DNA of 64,000 nucleotides from Parapedobacter indicus (GTDB taxonomy: Bacteria; Bacteroidota; Bacteroidia; Sphingobacteriales; Sphingobacteriaceae), in contig NZ_FOQO01000001.1 of the NCBI RefSeq assembly GCF_900113765.1, positions 805,288-869,287 of the forward strand, read 5' to 3'. Below, one piece after another: positions 43,026 through 50,130 of this stretch. The notes under the pieces are model-generated. The model saw only the letters and a list, made by a program, of their open reading frames with translations, was not told the DNA's origin and made no database searches. The position numbers and the translations under genes are program-made. Position 1 is the first letter of the stretch. Each line of letters opens with the position of its first letter.

Positions 43026-43307
43026 CTAACAGTCTTTAACGGATATGACAGATGTATCTATATAATCAAGCGTCTTTATGTCCGCCGGGTCGCTTGTTAT
43101 TTTTCGCGGAGGCGTCACCTCGCACCAGTGGGTGACTTCGTTGTGGCGAAAGGCAGTAGATTTGCTATCCAAGCGCCACCAAGTATTGTTATCGAAATCA
43201 TACGATGCTTTGCACCAATCACCACTAATAGTAAATACTAGTACCACAAAATCCCGAGCACCTTTAGCTTTTTCAGGAAGCCTATCATTTACGCTTATCC
43301 AATTCAT
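43026..43307 (-). CDS. DUF551 phage protein
   Basis: A 93-residue protein with the DUF551 plan: MNWISVNDRLPE at the start, FVVLVFTISGDWCKASYDF in the middle and VTHWCEVTPPRK near the end. The family is common in phages; function unknown. It overlaps the upstream leftward gene in ATGA. Confidence 0.82.
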   Translation of the reverse strand: MNWISVNDRLPEKAKGARDFVVLVFTISGDWCKASYDFDNNTWWRLDSKSTAFRHNEVTHWCEVTPPRKITSDPADIKTLDYIDTSVISVKDC

Positions 43308-43504
43308 TTGCTTATGTTCTTTGGCGTTGTGCCGATTCTGAATAAATAACTTTTGCCGATTACGTCGGTTGTAGGTGGATTCATATCCATCTCATGTGCG
43401 GTAAATACATTCGTTTCAAATGATACGTGTTCACCCCGCCTGTGCGCTGCAATTACCTTGTCTTTCAATGCATCGATCAACACTATGATGTCGTTTTCGT
43501 TCAT
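43304..43504 (-). CDS. phage protein, unknown function
   Basis: A 66-residue protein (MNENDIIVLIDALKDKVIAA). Unrecognised; coupled by ATGA on both sides. Confidence 0.65.
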   Translation of the reverse strand: MNENDIIVLIDALKDKVIAAHRRGEHVSFETNVFTAHEMDMNPPTTDVIGKSYLFRIGTTPKNISK

Positions 43505-43974
43505 ATGCTGTATTTGTCTATGTAACCCTTAAAACGCTTGTAAAACTGCTCTTTGGTTAGTGGCTTTGATTTAAGCGTCGAATAGTGATAATCCGGGGTA
43601 AGAACATCGTTTAAGTGGTCTGTCATTAGCTTGCCATCTCGAAATATCATTTTGCTAAATATTGACAGTTGATGCTCTGCGAATTGCCCGTGCTCTTCAA
43701 CACTGGCAATTAATCTAACCATGACACCGCGATTGTTGTCCATTTCATCAATCATACCTTGTTGTTTTATAGGGACCTCCCATACCTTTTCCTGCTTAAC
43801 CTTCGCCCCGAACTTCATAAGCATCTCCTCCATCTTATCGGTGGAAATTAGCTTTCCTTCCCTCATGTAACGCTTCCAGTTCGCTACCGTAGACGTATCG
43901 ACGCCTAAGTATTTGTATATCGCCGGTACCTCCAGCAGCTTTTTAAACGCCTCCTTTGTGCCTACTATCTCCAT
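43501..43974 (-). CDS. phage protein with N-terminal HTH
   Basis: A 157-residue protein. The N-terminal 60 residues (AIYKYLGVDTSTVANWKRYMREG) read as a helix-turn-helix; the rest is mixed. The frame is open to 44028, but that part would be encoded by a perfect palindrome, so the ATG at 43974 is preferred. As first gene of the unit it may act on the palindrome just upstream. Confidence 0.75.
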   Translation of the reverse strand: MEIVGTKEAFKKLLEVPAIYKYLGVDTSTVANWKRYMREGKLISTDKMEEMLMKFGAKVKQEKVWEVPIKQQGMIDEMDNNRGVMVRLIASVEEHGQFAEHQLSIFSKMIFRDGKLMTDHLNDVLTPDYHYSTLKSKPLTKEQFYKRFKGYIDKYSI

Positions 43975-43985
43975 TGTACAAAAGT

Positions 43986-44021
43986 AAATAAAAAGCTTTG
44001 ATATTTCAAAGCTTTTTATTT
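43986..44021. repeat. perfect 16-bp palindrome between divergent genes
   Basis: AAATAAAAAGCTTTGA and TCAAAGCTTTTTATTT are exact inverted copies with a TATT centre. It lies 12 bases upstream of the HTH gene start and 83 bases from the divergent lipoprotein gene. It could be an operator, or a hairpin in either transcript. Confidence 0.8.
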
Positions 44022-44103
44022 GTTTCATTTTTCAGTTAAAAAATTATAAAAAACATTGTGAAATTGAAAACTCATAGTTAATTTAGTTGCAAACTAACGT
44101 ATT

Positions 44104-44556
44104 ATGAAAAGATTTTCAATTAACCTGTATGCAGCTGTGATTTTGGCTTTTTTGTCAGTATCAATGACATGCGAGGATGACGATTTGCCCGACACCTGTA
44201 CAGAATCGGTTGCAGAAAAAACAAAAAGTGTGAACGGATTCGACTTTAGAACCAACGAAGTAGTAGCTGTTTTTACGTTTAACCAAGACTATAAAACCTA
44301 TAGTGGCAATGCGTGTCAAGGTAATCAACCTGGGGGAGAAATATTCCTTCAAATAAAAAATGTCACTTCCCAAACTATTAAATTTGACTATAGCATTAAT
44401 TACCAAATGGGTGCTAACAAATGGAATTATCAAAACGTAGCAACTATAGCTCCAAATTCCATTATAGATGTGGGGAAAATCGCTGTCTCGCCAGGTATCA
44501 TTGATCAGAATGGTTCGGCACTGACTATACAAGCAAACCAAATTATCTATGAATGA
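44104..44556 (+). CDS. exported phage cargo protein
   Basis: A 150-residue protein with hydrophobic signal (YAAVILAFLSVSMTC), probably a lipoprotein with a loose lipobox at C23. The mature part is a small beta domain with two Cys (DTCTESV, GNACQGNQ) and ends IQANQIIYE. It is AT-rich, points against its neighbours and has its own upstream region, as typical for a moron gene that changes the lysogen envelope. Confidence 0.75.
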   Translation: MKRFSINLYAAVILAFLSVSMTCEDDDLPDTCTESVAEKTKSVNGFDFRTNEVVAVFTFNQDYKTYSGNACQGNQPGGEIFLQIKNVTSQTIKFDYSINYQMGANKWNYQNVATIAPNSIIDVGKIAVSPGIIDQNGSALTIQANQIIYE

Positions 44557-44571
44557 TAACGGTGGTGCCAA

Positions 44572-44817
44572 CTAATTACTATTCGTTGCTTCCCTTACCC
44601 AATACTCCGCTACGTCATGTTTCACCCTTGACAGCACGGCCATCGCGTCCGCTTCGTTCATGTCGGCAATATCGCCCAACATGGCGAGCACGGAGCCGGC
44701 TCCGGCCATGAAGGCCCGCTTCGTCTCGCGCCGGTGCGATTTGTCCATCTTCTTTTTGTCCAGTCCCACACGGGAAAGGTACAGGTCATACTCGTAATCT
44801 AAATTGAATGTGCTCAT
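44572..44817 (-). CDS. phage protein, unknown function
   Basis: An 81-residue mostly helical protein (YEYDLYLSRVGLDKKKMDKS, then AGAGSVLAMLGDIADMNE). Unrecognised. It starts close to a rightward promoter box. Confidence 0.65.
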   Translation of the reverse strand: MSTFNLDYEYDLYLSRVGLDKKKMDKSHRRETKRAFMAGAGSVLAMLGDIADMNEADAMAVLSRVKHDVAEYWVREATNSN

Positions 44818-44836
44818 ATGAATAATTAATTTGTTG

Positions 44837-44844
44837 TATATTTG
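44837..44844 (+). promoter_or_regulatory. TAnnTTTG promoter box for the tRNA
   Basis: TATATTTG matches the -7 consensus and lies 36 bases before the tRNA 5' end, in a gap with no other rightward gene. Confidence 0.5.
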
Positions 44845-44880
44845 TTGTCCCTTCTCCGAAAGGCTTAAAAAAACGACTTT

Positions 44881-44967
<87 letters not shown>

Positions 44968-44985
44968 ATTTTGGTTAAATCCAGG

Positions 44986-45027
44986 CCCCGCCGCACATGC
45001 TTATTAAGACCTGCATGTGCGGCGGGG
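44986..45027. repeat. 15-bp GC-rich perfect hairpin
   Basis: CCCCGCCGCACATGC and GCATGTGCGGCGGGG pair exactly with a 12-base loop, between the tRNA and a leftward gene whose stop is 2 bases away. No T run on either side. It may stop both transcripts or protect RNA ends. Confidence 0.75.
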
Positions 45028-45028
45028 A

Positions 45029-45223
45029 TTACGGAAACTCTCTCCTAAACCAAACACTAACCTCCAGTCCGAAAAAACATAGCTTGTAGCAAAAGTATTC
45101 CGGACCTGACCACCATACCGCTATCCCGATCAACGTCCAGTTGCACGGCCTTGCCAGCTTTGTCATCTTCCACCGGTTCACGAAGACGATCCGGTTAAAG
45201 CGGATTATTTCCTTCTTTCTCAT
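45029..45223 (-). CDS. small phage protein, unknown function
   Basis: A 64-residue basic and aromatic protein (IIRFNRIVFVNRWKMTKLAR, then GPEYFCYKLCFFGLEVSVWF). The ATG at 45223 gives an ATGA overlap with the upstream gene; a longer frame to 45283 is less likely. Confidence 0.62.
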   Translation of the reverse strand: MRKKEIIRFNRIVFVNRWKMTKLARPCNWTLIGIAVWWSGPEYFCYKLCFFGLEVSVWFRREFP

Positions 45224-45528
45224 TGTACGATATCCAATGGGTGAATAGCTTCTCGGTAAGCGTATTCCTTCAACCATCTCCATAAGTCATTTACGCAGTA
45301 GTCTTGACCACCTGCGAAGGCCCATTTGCCAGACTCCTTTATTTTTTCGAAGCCAAGAGCTTCGTGTGACCTATACCCAAAACTCCAATGCCATGAACCA
45401 TCCGATCTGAATTGAACACGGATGTGCACTTTGGGTATCGGAGTGATGGATATCGCGAACCGCTCTTTTAGGCGGAGGATTGTCCTTTTTCTAGAGTTCA
45501 TATCAAAACAAAGATTGTTGTCGTTCAT
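45220..45528 (-). CDS. phage protein, unknown function
   Basis: A 102-residue protein (or 93 from 45501) with SWHWSFGYRSHEALGF and DYCVNDLWRWLKEYA. Unrecognised. It overlaps the upstream winged-helix gene by 26 bases if the first start is used. Confidence 0.65.
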   Translation of the reverse strand: MNDNNLCFDMNSRKRTILRLKERFAISITPIPKVHIRVQFRSDGSWHWSFGYRSHEALGFEKIKESGKWAFAGGQDYCVNDLWRWLKEYAYREAIHPLDIVQ

Positions 45529-45769
45529 CAGCCAATTGCGGCTTTGAGGATGTACGCAGCCGTCCCACTTCCGGAATGCGATACGTTCCCTTCTTAACCC
45601 GCTCCAGCAGTCCAGATTTGTTCATTGTCCGCAACAGGTTGCCGCAATGCTTTGCCCCGTTGCAATAGTATGTGTTGACACCGGGCACCGATTGGCATTG
45701 CTCTACGGTGATGGATCCGTTCTTCCGGATGTAGTCAACGATCAGACGTTGTTTATGGGTTAGTTTCAT
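45503..45769 (-). CDS. winged-helix DNA-binding phage protein
   Basis: An 88-residue protein with THKQRLIVDYIRKNGSITVE and a C-terminal wing (GLLERVKKGTYRIPEVG). Small regulators of this plan are common in phages of Bacteroidota. Divergent from the small peptide gene at 45842, which it might control. Confidence 0.75.
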   Translation of the reverse strand: MKLTHKQRLIVDYIRKNGSITVEQCQSVPGVNTYYCNGAKHCGNLLRTMNKSGLLERVKKGTYRIPEVGRLRTSSKPQLADERQQSLF

Positions 45770-45794
45770 GAATTTCCTTTTTTAATATAATTCT

Positions 45795-45802
45795 TACCTT
45801 TA
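45795..45802 (+). promoter_or_regulatory. near-consensus promoter box for the small peptide transcript
   Basis: TACCTTTA differs from TAnnTTTG only in the last base. Initiation about 7 bases downstream would start the RNA almost exactly at the left pairing arm (45807). Confidence 0.4.
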
Positions 45803-45806
45803 TATC

Positions 45807-45990
45807 GGTTGGAGGATGGTTTCACTTAATAAGGAGTGAGTATGAAGAGATTTATACGAATCATCCGAACAATCAACAGCTTAACTATGTTCGCAAGAAC
45901 CGTTTGGTATTTGATTGGCCTATTTTTATAGGTTTTCGGCCAGCTCTTCAGGGCTGGGCGTGAGAAGGTCTCACGTCCTCCAACCTTTTT
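45807..45990 (+). ncRNA. predicted self-closing mRNA with paired 5' and 3' ends
   Basis: GGTTGGAGGA (45807-45816) is complementary over 10 bases to TCCTCCAACC (45976-45985), which is followed by TTTTT. Just before the right arm are two hairpins, CCAGC/GCTGG (45940-45957) and CGTGAGA/TCTCACG (45959-45975). The whole forms a compact fold with terminator-like 3' end enclosing a 29-codon ORF. The layout resembles type I toxin mRNAs such as hok. Confidence 0.55.
45842..45931 (+). CDS. 29-residue hydrophobic peptide, toxin-like
   Basis: The ORF encodes a basic N terminus (MKRFIRIIRTINSL) followed by TMFARTVWYLIGLFL, a short membrane-type segment. GGAG lies 5 bases before the ATG. A 7-codon leader ORF (45816-45839) overlaps the Shine-Dalgarno and ends 2 bases before the start, which could couple translation. 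Small membrane toxins share these traits. No homologue is known to me. Confidence 0.55.
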   Translation: MKRFIRIIRTINSLTMFARTVWYLIGLFL

Positions 45991-46391
45991 CATGCCTTTA
46001 CCTCCAGTTCCTTTCCACTGAGCGCGAAATACAGATTCTGTAGCTGGTGTACGTACTGAACATCTATTTCGATCAGATCACGGCCTAGTCTGCCGGTATG
46101 AAGCCAAACGAAATTATGATTACCTTGTGGGACAACCGTAATATTGTCTTTTTTTGGGTTGTCCAAGGTTTCTGCTGGGATGCGAAACCCTAGCCTTAAT
46201 AGCCATTCGGACGTCAAATGGATTGGATTAACTTGATCGATACGGGTCATTGTTTGGATACAACCATCTGACAAACCGACTCGAAAGTCATCCCAAAAAA
46301 TATCCCTGACGCCCCAAATCTTTCCAGTACCGTCCCGATTCCATCCCGGAAAGTAAACAAGGTTTTTAATCCGTAATTCCGTTATTTCCAT
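45990..46391 (-). CDS. conserved phage protein, VHQLQNLYFAL type
   Basis: A 133-residue protein (ATG at 46391; frame open to 46418). It begins EITELRIKNLVYFPG and ends VQYVHQLQNLYFALSGKELEV. That C-terminal phrase is very common in Bacteroidota phage hypotheticals. Function unknown. It overlaps the end of the HNH gene by 26 bases. Confidence 0.8.
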   Translation of the reverse strand: MEITELRIKNLVYFPGWNRDGTGKIWGVRDIFWDDFRVGLSDGCIQTMTRIDQVNPIHLTSEWLLRLGFRIPAETLDNPKKDNITVVPQGNHNFVWLHTGRLGRDLIEIDVQYVHQLQNLYFALSGKELEVKA

Positions 46392-46803
46392 ATGTCTCGT
46401 AATAAAATTTAACCTCAATTTTCGTCTCCTGGATCAGGCCGTACCGCTTTGCAATCTTGTATTGGGTACTATCACGGTTCAGGCTGGTGATGAAGCCGGC
46501 AATTGTCGCCCGGAACGATTCCAATGGAAGGCTGTTCTTTAGTATATTGCACGATGCACACGCTGGCACCATGTTTTCGAAGCAATCCGCTTCCGGATTG
46601 ACCAGGTACTTTTCTCTTAATGGCTTGTAGGTGTATTTGTCTAGCACATACGCTTTCGATTCATCCCGGACAAACCGCTCCGACCGGCGGATAGGGATAA
46701 GGTGGTCCGCATGCCACCGCTGGCCAAGCTGGCAACCGCAATAAGCGCAGCGGCCGCCATACTTCATGCGGATCTCTTCGCGTTGGAGTTTGGTGAGTTT
46801 CAT
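46366..46803 (-). CDS. HNH endonuclease
   Basis: A 145-residue nuclease with CAYCGCQLGQRWHADHLIPI and VPACASCNILKNS: two CxxC pairs holding a structural zinc and an HxDH catalytic motif, all intact. It may nick DNA in packaging or act as a free-standing homing-type enzyme. Leftward; divergent from the gene at 46831 with only 27 bases between. Confidence 0.88.
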   Translation of the reverse strand: MKLTKLQREEIRMKYGGRCAYCGCQLGQRWHADHLIPIRRSERFVRDESKAYVLDKYTYKPLREKYLVNPEADCFENMVPACASCNILKNSLPLESFRATIAGFITSLNRDSTQYKIAKRYGLIQETKIEVKFYYETYGNNGITD

Positions 46804-46804
46804 A

Positions 46805-46812
46805 TAATTTTG
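46805..46812 (+). promoter_or_regulatory. TAnnTTTG promoter box for the gene at 46831
   Basis: TAATTTTG fits the -7 consensus; TTG at 46783-46785 is 19 bases upstream as the -33 element. The box lies in the TATAAT/ATTATA palindrome (46803-46821), within reach of a regulator. Confidence 0.5.
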
Positions 46813-46830
46813 TATATTATAAGGAGGGCG

Positions 46831-47070
46831 ATGTTGCTCTTACTTAATAATAAACCCATGAATATCATTCTTTTTAGGTCGATTATCTCAAATGGCAATG
46901 TGATCGAATTAGAGGAAATTTCACAGCACCAATACGGCGATGTGATCGATCGGTCAGGGCCGGACAAATCTGGGGTAACTTGGTTCATTGGAGAGGTGGA
47001 CCTGTCAGTAACTCCTCGTTCCGATGTGCCAAAGTCTATCCAAGAACAATTCGATAATTTCATTTATTAG
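46831..47070 (+). CDS. small phage cargo protein
   Basis: A 79-residue protein (or 70 from 46858) starting after AAGGAGGG. It contains GNVIELEEISQHQYGDVIDR and ends EQFDNFIY. It has its own promoter and a strong hairpin after it, so it is an autonomous unit against the leftward genes. Unrecognised. Confidence 0.68.
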   Translation: MLLLLNNKPMNIILFRSIISNGNVIELEEISQHQYGDVIDRSGPDKSGVTWFIGEVDLSVTPRSDVPKSIQEQFDNFIY

Positions 47071-47086
47071 AGATTTGTTGGTCTAA

Positions 47087-47135
47087 CGGTGTCATCTAGC
47101 ACTAGCTTGAATTAATATAGTGCTACATGACACCG
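47087..47135. terminator. 18-bp near-perfect hairpin between convergent genes
   Basis: CGGTGTCATCTAGCACTA (47087-47104) pairs with TAGTGCTACATGACACCG (47118-47135) with a single mismatch and a 13-base loop. It lies between a rightward and a leftward gene end and probably stops both, though no T run follows. Confidence 0.7.
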
Positions 47136-47152
47136 GTTGTTGTTCAATACCT

Positions 47153-47365
47153 TTAATTCAGATTATCAAAATCGATCCTGATACCGGTTTCCTCGTCGAT
47201 TTCCGCCACCAGTTGGCCAGTGACTTCACAATAGCCCATGCCGTTTTCCTGACAGTGGTGTTCGGCGGCTTCGAATGACTCCGCTTGTATATACGGGCCC
47301 GCCCATTTTTTCATAACTCCGGATGCCGGATCCAAAGCAAGTATCTCAGTTGTGAATGTTTTCAT
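47153..47365 (-). CDS. small phage protein, unknown function
   Basis: A 70-residue acidic protein (MKTFTTEILALDPASGVMKK), with HHCQENGMGYCEVTGQLVAE in the middle. A start at 47380 is also open. It is the last gene of the long coupled leftward series. Confidence 0.68.
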   Translation of the reverse strand: MKTFTTEILALDPASGVMKKWAGPYIQAESFEAAEHHCQENGMGYCEVTGQLVAEIDEETGIRIDFDNLN

Positions 47366-47367
47366 TA

Positions 47368-47631
47368 TTAACGTCTCCATTTGTTTCGGTGTGTACGATG
47401 CTTACCCCGGTGCTCCTTATTGGGAAAAGGTCGTTCAGAGCGGATGATTTTGGCGTCCATTTCCGTGATTTCAATATCTTTCAAGCTAAAAGGTTGCGTT
47501 AGCTTAGCTAAGTGGCCCTCAAACTCTTCAACTGTGATGTTCAATTTTGCGACGCGGTTAAACTTGTCGACAATCGCTTGGATAAGCGCGAGGTCGTGTC
47601 CGCTTCCTACAATGATAACAGTATCATTCAT
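47368..47631 (-). CDS. small phage protein, unknown function
   Basis: An 87-residue protein with N-terminal MNDTVIIVGSGHDLALIQAI and a basic C-terminal tail (KEHRGKHRTHRNKWRR). Unrecognised. ATGA overlap with the upstream gene. Confidence 0.67.
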   Translation of the reverse strand: MNDTVIIVGSGHDLALIQAIVDKFNRVAKLNITVEEFEGHLAKLTQPFSLKDIEITEMDAKIIRSERPFPNKEHRGKHRTHRNKWRR

Positions 47632-47843
47632 CGCTTTATCGTCCGTTTAATGGTGTCAACTCCATTGATTAAAAAAACAGTGTCATCTACGACCCATGCC
47701 TCATCAAAATGGGCAAAGGAAGAAAGCTTTTCCCGTGGCTTGCCAGGTTTACGTTTACTAATGACACTATATGTAGACAGTGCTACGCCGATGGCCGAAA
47801 GCAGCATCCATATCGCAAAAGGGTTTCGTTTAAATGTTCTCAT
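47628..47843 (-). CDS. small membrane protein
   Basis: A 71-residue protein with one N-terminal membrane segment (FAIWMLLSAIGVALSTYSVI) and a basic cytosolic or periplasmic tail. Coupled on both sides by ATGA. Confidence 0.68.
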   Translation of the reverse strand: MRTFKRNPFAIWMLLSAIGVALSTYSVISKRKPGKPREKLSSFAHFDEAWVVDDTVFLINGVDTIKRTIKR

Positions 47844-48091
47844 TCTCCATTAATAATTTTGTCGGATTTAAACTTTGCGTCGAATTGGCCGTGACACGTA
47901 TCGAGCTGCCTAATGAAAGCCGCTCGCGCCATTTCAGGAAAGTCAAAATCTTGCGACACCCCCGTTTCATTCATGGTGTTAATCACTCCGTCACGGTATT
48001 CAAGCATATCGTCGCATAACTCATTCATTAGCTTCCAGTATTCGGCCCGAAATTTTGTTATATCTCGTGGGGTTGGCTTGCGTAGCTTCAT
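47840..48091 (-). CDS. small phage protein, unknown function
   Basis: An 83-residue helical protein (MKLRKPTPRDITKFRAEYWK). The ATG at 48091 overlaps the upstream stop in ATGA, which fixes it over the longer frame to 48118. Confidence 0.68.
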   Translation of the reverse strand: MKLRKPTPRDITKFRAEYWKLMNELCDDMLEYRDGVINTMNETGVSQDFDFPEMARAAFIRQLDTCHGQFDAKFKSDKIINGE

Positions 48092-48612
48092 CCGTCCACC
48101 CTCCCCAACAACAGACACCTACTTCGGTCAAGGACGCGGGATTGGGCGTCCCGCCATTCCGCATGAGCCTTATCGTAGGCTTTCCAATCGGTATTTTTAC
48201 CAAAATTGCTAACCGTCCGCTCATAAGTGGTGGGTTTAGGCTCGGGATAAGGATTATCAAAATACCATCCCTCTGCCAAAATAGACGATTCGAGGGCGGT
48301 GTTTACTAATGTAGTTTCATCAAAGTCATCCCTATATACGTAATTACGCCACCCTCTATATTCCGCACCATCAGTACAAGTAACGGAGACAGAATCAACT
48401 ATATCAGACACATCGATTTCCCCCACCTCACAAATCATCCCTACTATTTGCCAGTTGCCCTTAGGAAGGCAATAGTACGCACCTAAATTACATAGCAACG
48501 CAGTGTCACCCATGTTATCTGGGCCGTGCAACCTGATGTCTGTTGCCCCCTCCGGCAATTCGACCACATGCCCGCGGCCTTGTAGTATAGTGACTGATTT
48601 CATGGTCGTCAT
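48088..48612 (-). CDS. phage protein, unknown function
   Basis: A 174-residue protein (MTTMKSVTILQGRGHVVELP). It has a beta-rich N-terminal half and KAYDKAHAEWRDAQSRVLDR near the end. Start set by the ATGA overlap with the small membrane gene upstream. It shares GDWQLV/GNWQIVG-type phrases with the gene at 49726, so the two may be distant paralogues. Confidence 0.7.
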   Translation of the reverse strand: MTTMKSVTILQGRGHVVELPEGATDIRLHGPDNMGDTALLCNLGAYYCLPKGNWQIVGMICEVGEIDVSDIVDSVSVTCTDGAEYRGWRNYVYRDDFDETTLVNTALESSILAEGWYFDNPYPEPKPTTYERTVSNFGKNTDWKAYDKAHAEWRDAQSRVLDRSRCLLLGRVDG

Positions 48613-48749
48613 TTGTTGCTTGCTAGGATCATCATAATTATCATGTCCCGGACGTAATGAATTGCTAGACACACAACGATACCGACAAGAACACCAACGA
48701 GAAAAGGGAGTGAAGACGGCTTGTACTTAAATGCTCTGTTGGTTGTCAT
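48609..48749 (-). CDS. 46-residue single-span membrane protein
   Basis: Starts MTTNRAFKYKPSSLPF, then a membrane segment LVGVLVGIVVCLAIHYV and a short tail. ATGA overlaps at both ends tie it into the operon and support its reality. Confidence 0.68.
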   Translation of the reverse strand: MTTNRAFKYKPSSLPFLVGVLVGIVVCLAIHYVRDMIIMMILASNK

Positions 48750-48991
48750 AGCGCTTCAAACTCCTTTTTAGCCGCATCCAGCTTTGCGGTGATGATTGCG
48801 ATCGACGACGCTTTCAGTGCTTCGAAGTCGACGTGTTCTTTTTCAAGGTCAAAAGCCAAACCTTTGCCGTTTACAGCTACTTTTATTTCGCCTTTCAACT
48901 CGGTGGCTTTTTCGATCACGGCCAATTGGTTTTCCAAATCGACGATGAGATCTTCCAGCTCAACGCCGTGAATTAGTTGTTCTTTTGTCAT
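48746..48991 (-). CDS. small coiled-coil phage protein
   Basis: An 81-residue protein with heptad helices (LEDLIVDLENQLAVIEKATE, and AIITAKLDAAKKEFEAL). Unrecognised; coupled on both sides. Confidence 0.68.
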   Translation of the reverse strand: MTKEQLIHGVELEDLIVDLENQLAVIEKATELKGEIKVAVNGKGLAFDLEKEHVDFEALKASSIAIITAKLDAAKKEFEAL

Positions 48992-49212
48992 GTGTTTACA
49001 AAATCTTTGGTGTACAATGCATAATCGATACCCTGGTGCATACCGATATGGTTAACGAAGTCCACGAGTATTGCATCGATCACCCGTTGCTCGATAGCGT
49101 CTGCAGGGACGACATCATTCATGTGGGCATTTGGTTTTATAGACGCCTCGCATCCTTTTCGGTAGGATGCAGCTCTTTCGGTTAGGTATTCGAGTAGTTG
49201 TGCCTTAGTCAT
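48988..49212 (-). CDS. small phage protein, unknown function
   Basis: A 74-residue protein beginning MTKAQLLEYLTERAASYRKG. Unrecognised; coupled on both sides by ATGA. Confidence 0.67.
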   Translation of the reverse strand: MTKAQLLEYLTERAASYRKGCEASIKPNAHMNDVVPADAIEQRVIDAILVDFVNHIGMHQGIDYALYTKDFVNT

Positions 49213-49634
49213 TGTCCTAGTAATTTAGGGTTTGACCTTACTTCGTGATAAAGCGTATTCCCACTCGGTGTAACAGCGTAAGGCAGAAACACCTCTGCCA
49301 TATCAGCCAGGTTAGCTTCTACAATTGCCATTTGTGCTTCGATCCAGTCCTTTACAATGCGCCACGATACTCGCACGGCTTGCTCTTTCGTGCACAAATG
49401 TCGGGGCACCCCCTTGGCCTTTTCCATAGCTTTTAGCACACCGGAATAATTGGCCGGTAGGGCATAGGCAACCATTCGATCATTAATGGGGAGTAGGAAC
49501 GTGATTAACGTCGGTATTCCATCGTCGTCATAGTCCGACACGATCTTTTTTGCCCCGTGGCTTACGAGGCATTTCGTTATCTCACCTATGGTTTTGGTGC
49601 TGTCAATTTTTGTTGTGTAGTTAAGTATTGCCAT
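49209..49634 (-). CDS. conserved phage protein, unknown function
   Basis: A 141-residue protein with TIGEITKCLVSHGAKKIV near the start and RVSWRIVKDWIEAQMAIVEA, then EVFLPYAV near the end. This arrangement is widespread in phages of Firmicutes and Bacteroidota as a family of unknown function. Overlaps its upstream neighbour in TAATG. Confidence 0.78.
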   Translation of the reverse strand: MAILNYTTKIDSTKTIGEITKCLVSHGAKKIVSDYDDDGIPTLITFLLPINDRMVAYALPANYSGVLKAMEKAKGVPRHLCTKEQAVRVSWRIVKDWIEAQMAIVEANLADMAEVFLPYAVTPSGNTLYHEVRSNPKLLGQ

Positions 49635-49729
49635 TATCGTTTATTCCTCCATAGATTTTTTATCCCCCAAATTGCTAGGACAATAAGCCCCAACACCAGG
49701 TGCACGGTTTCAATGCTAATCGCTCTCAT
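49634..49729 (-). CDS. 31-residue single-span membrane peptide
   Basis: MRAISIETVHLVLGLIVLAI followed by WGIKNLWRNKR: one membrane segment and a basic end. Start and stop overlap both neighbours (ATGA and TAATG), which supports translation as part of the series. Function unknown. Confidence 0.62.
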   Translation of the reverse strand: MRAISIETVHLVLGLIVLAIWGIKNLWRNKR

Positions 49730-50127
49730 GTCAGCATGAAGGTTAAGATGATTGCGGACCAAAATGCCACGGATCCAGCGAGAAATAGGTATATATCAGC
49801 ACCTCGGGGCGCGGAAAATACTTCCTTTGCATCGGAGTCGATGTATGTCTCGACTGGATCATCCGCGAGCTTGATGTATGTGCGCTCCTGTGGATGCTTA
49901 TCACGCGTTATTGTTCCCCACGGTATCCAATTGCCGCGGCTGGATACCTCGCTAACTAGCTGCCAGTCACCGGCAGCGTAGACGCATGGATCCTCACCGT
50001 GGGGATTGATGACGTTGATGCCTTTGGTGACATCTCTAATGAACAATAGGCCGTCACGGCAGATGTCGAAGTCTGTGTATCCAAATCCGTTGAATACGAG
50101 CAGGGGATGAGATTGAGTAGGTATCAT
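49726..50127 (-). CDS. membrane-anchored phage protein
   Basis: A 133-residue protein with a beta-rich N-terminal part (LLVFNGFGYTDFDICRDGLL) and a C-terminal membrane segment (IYLFLAGSVAFWSAIILTF). Possibly related to the gene at 48088. Unrecognised. Confidence 0.68.
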   Translation of the reverse strand: MIPTQSHPLLVFNGFGYTDFDICRDGLLFIRDVTKGINVINPHGEDPCVYAAGDWQLVSEVSSRGNWIPWGTITRDKHPQERTYIKLADDPVETYIDSDAKEVFSAPRGADIYLFLAGSVAFWSAIILTFMLT

Positions 50128-50130
50128 AAT

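Noticed and set aside
43974..44028. N-terminal extension of the HTH gene through the palindrome
   Set aside because: The 18 added codons are encoded by the 36-base perfect palindrome and look like regulatory DNA rather than protein.
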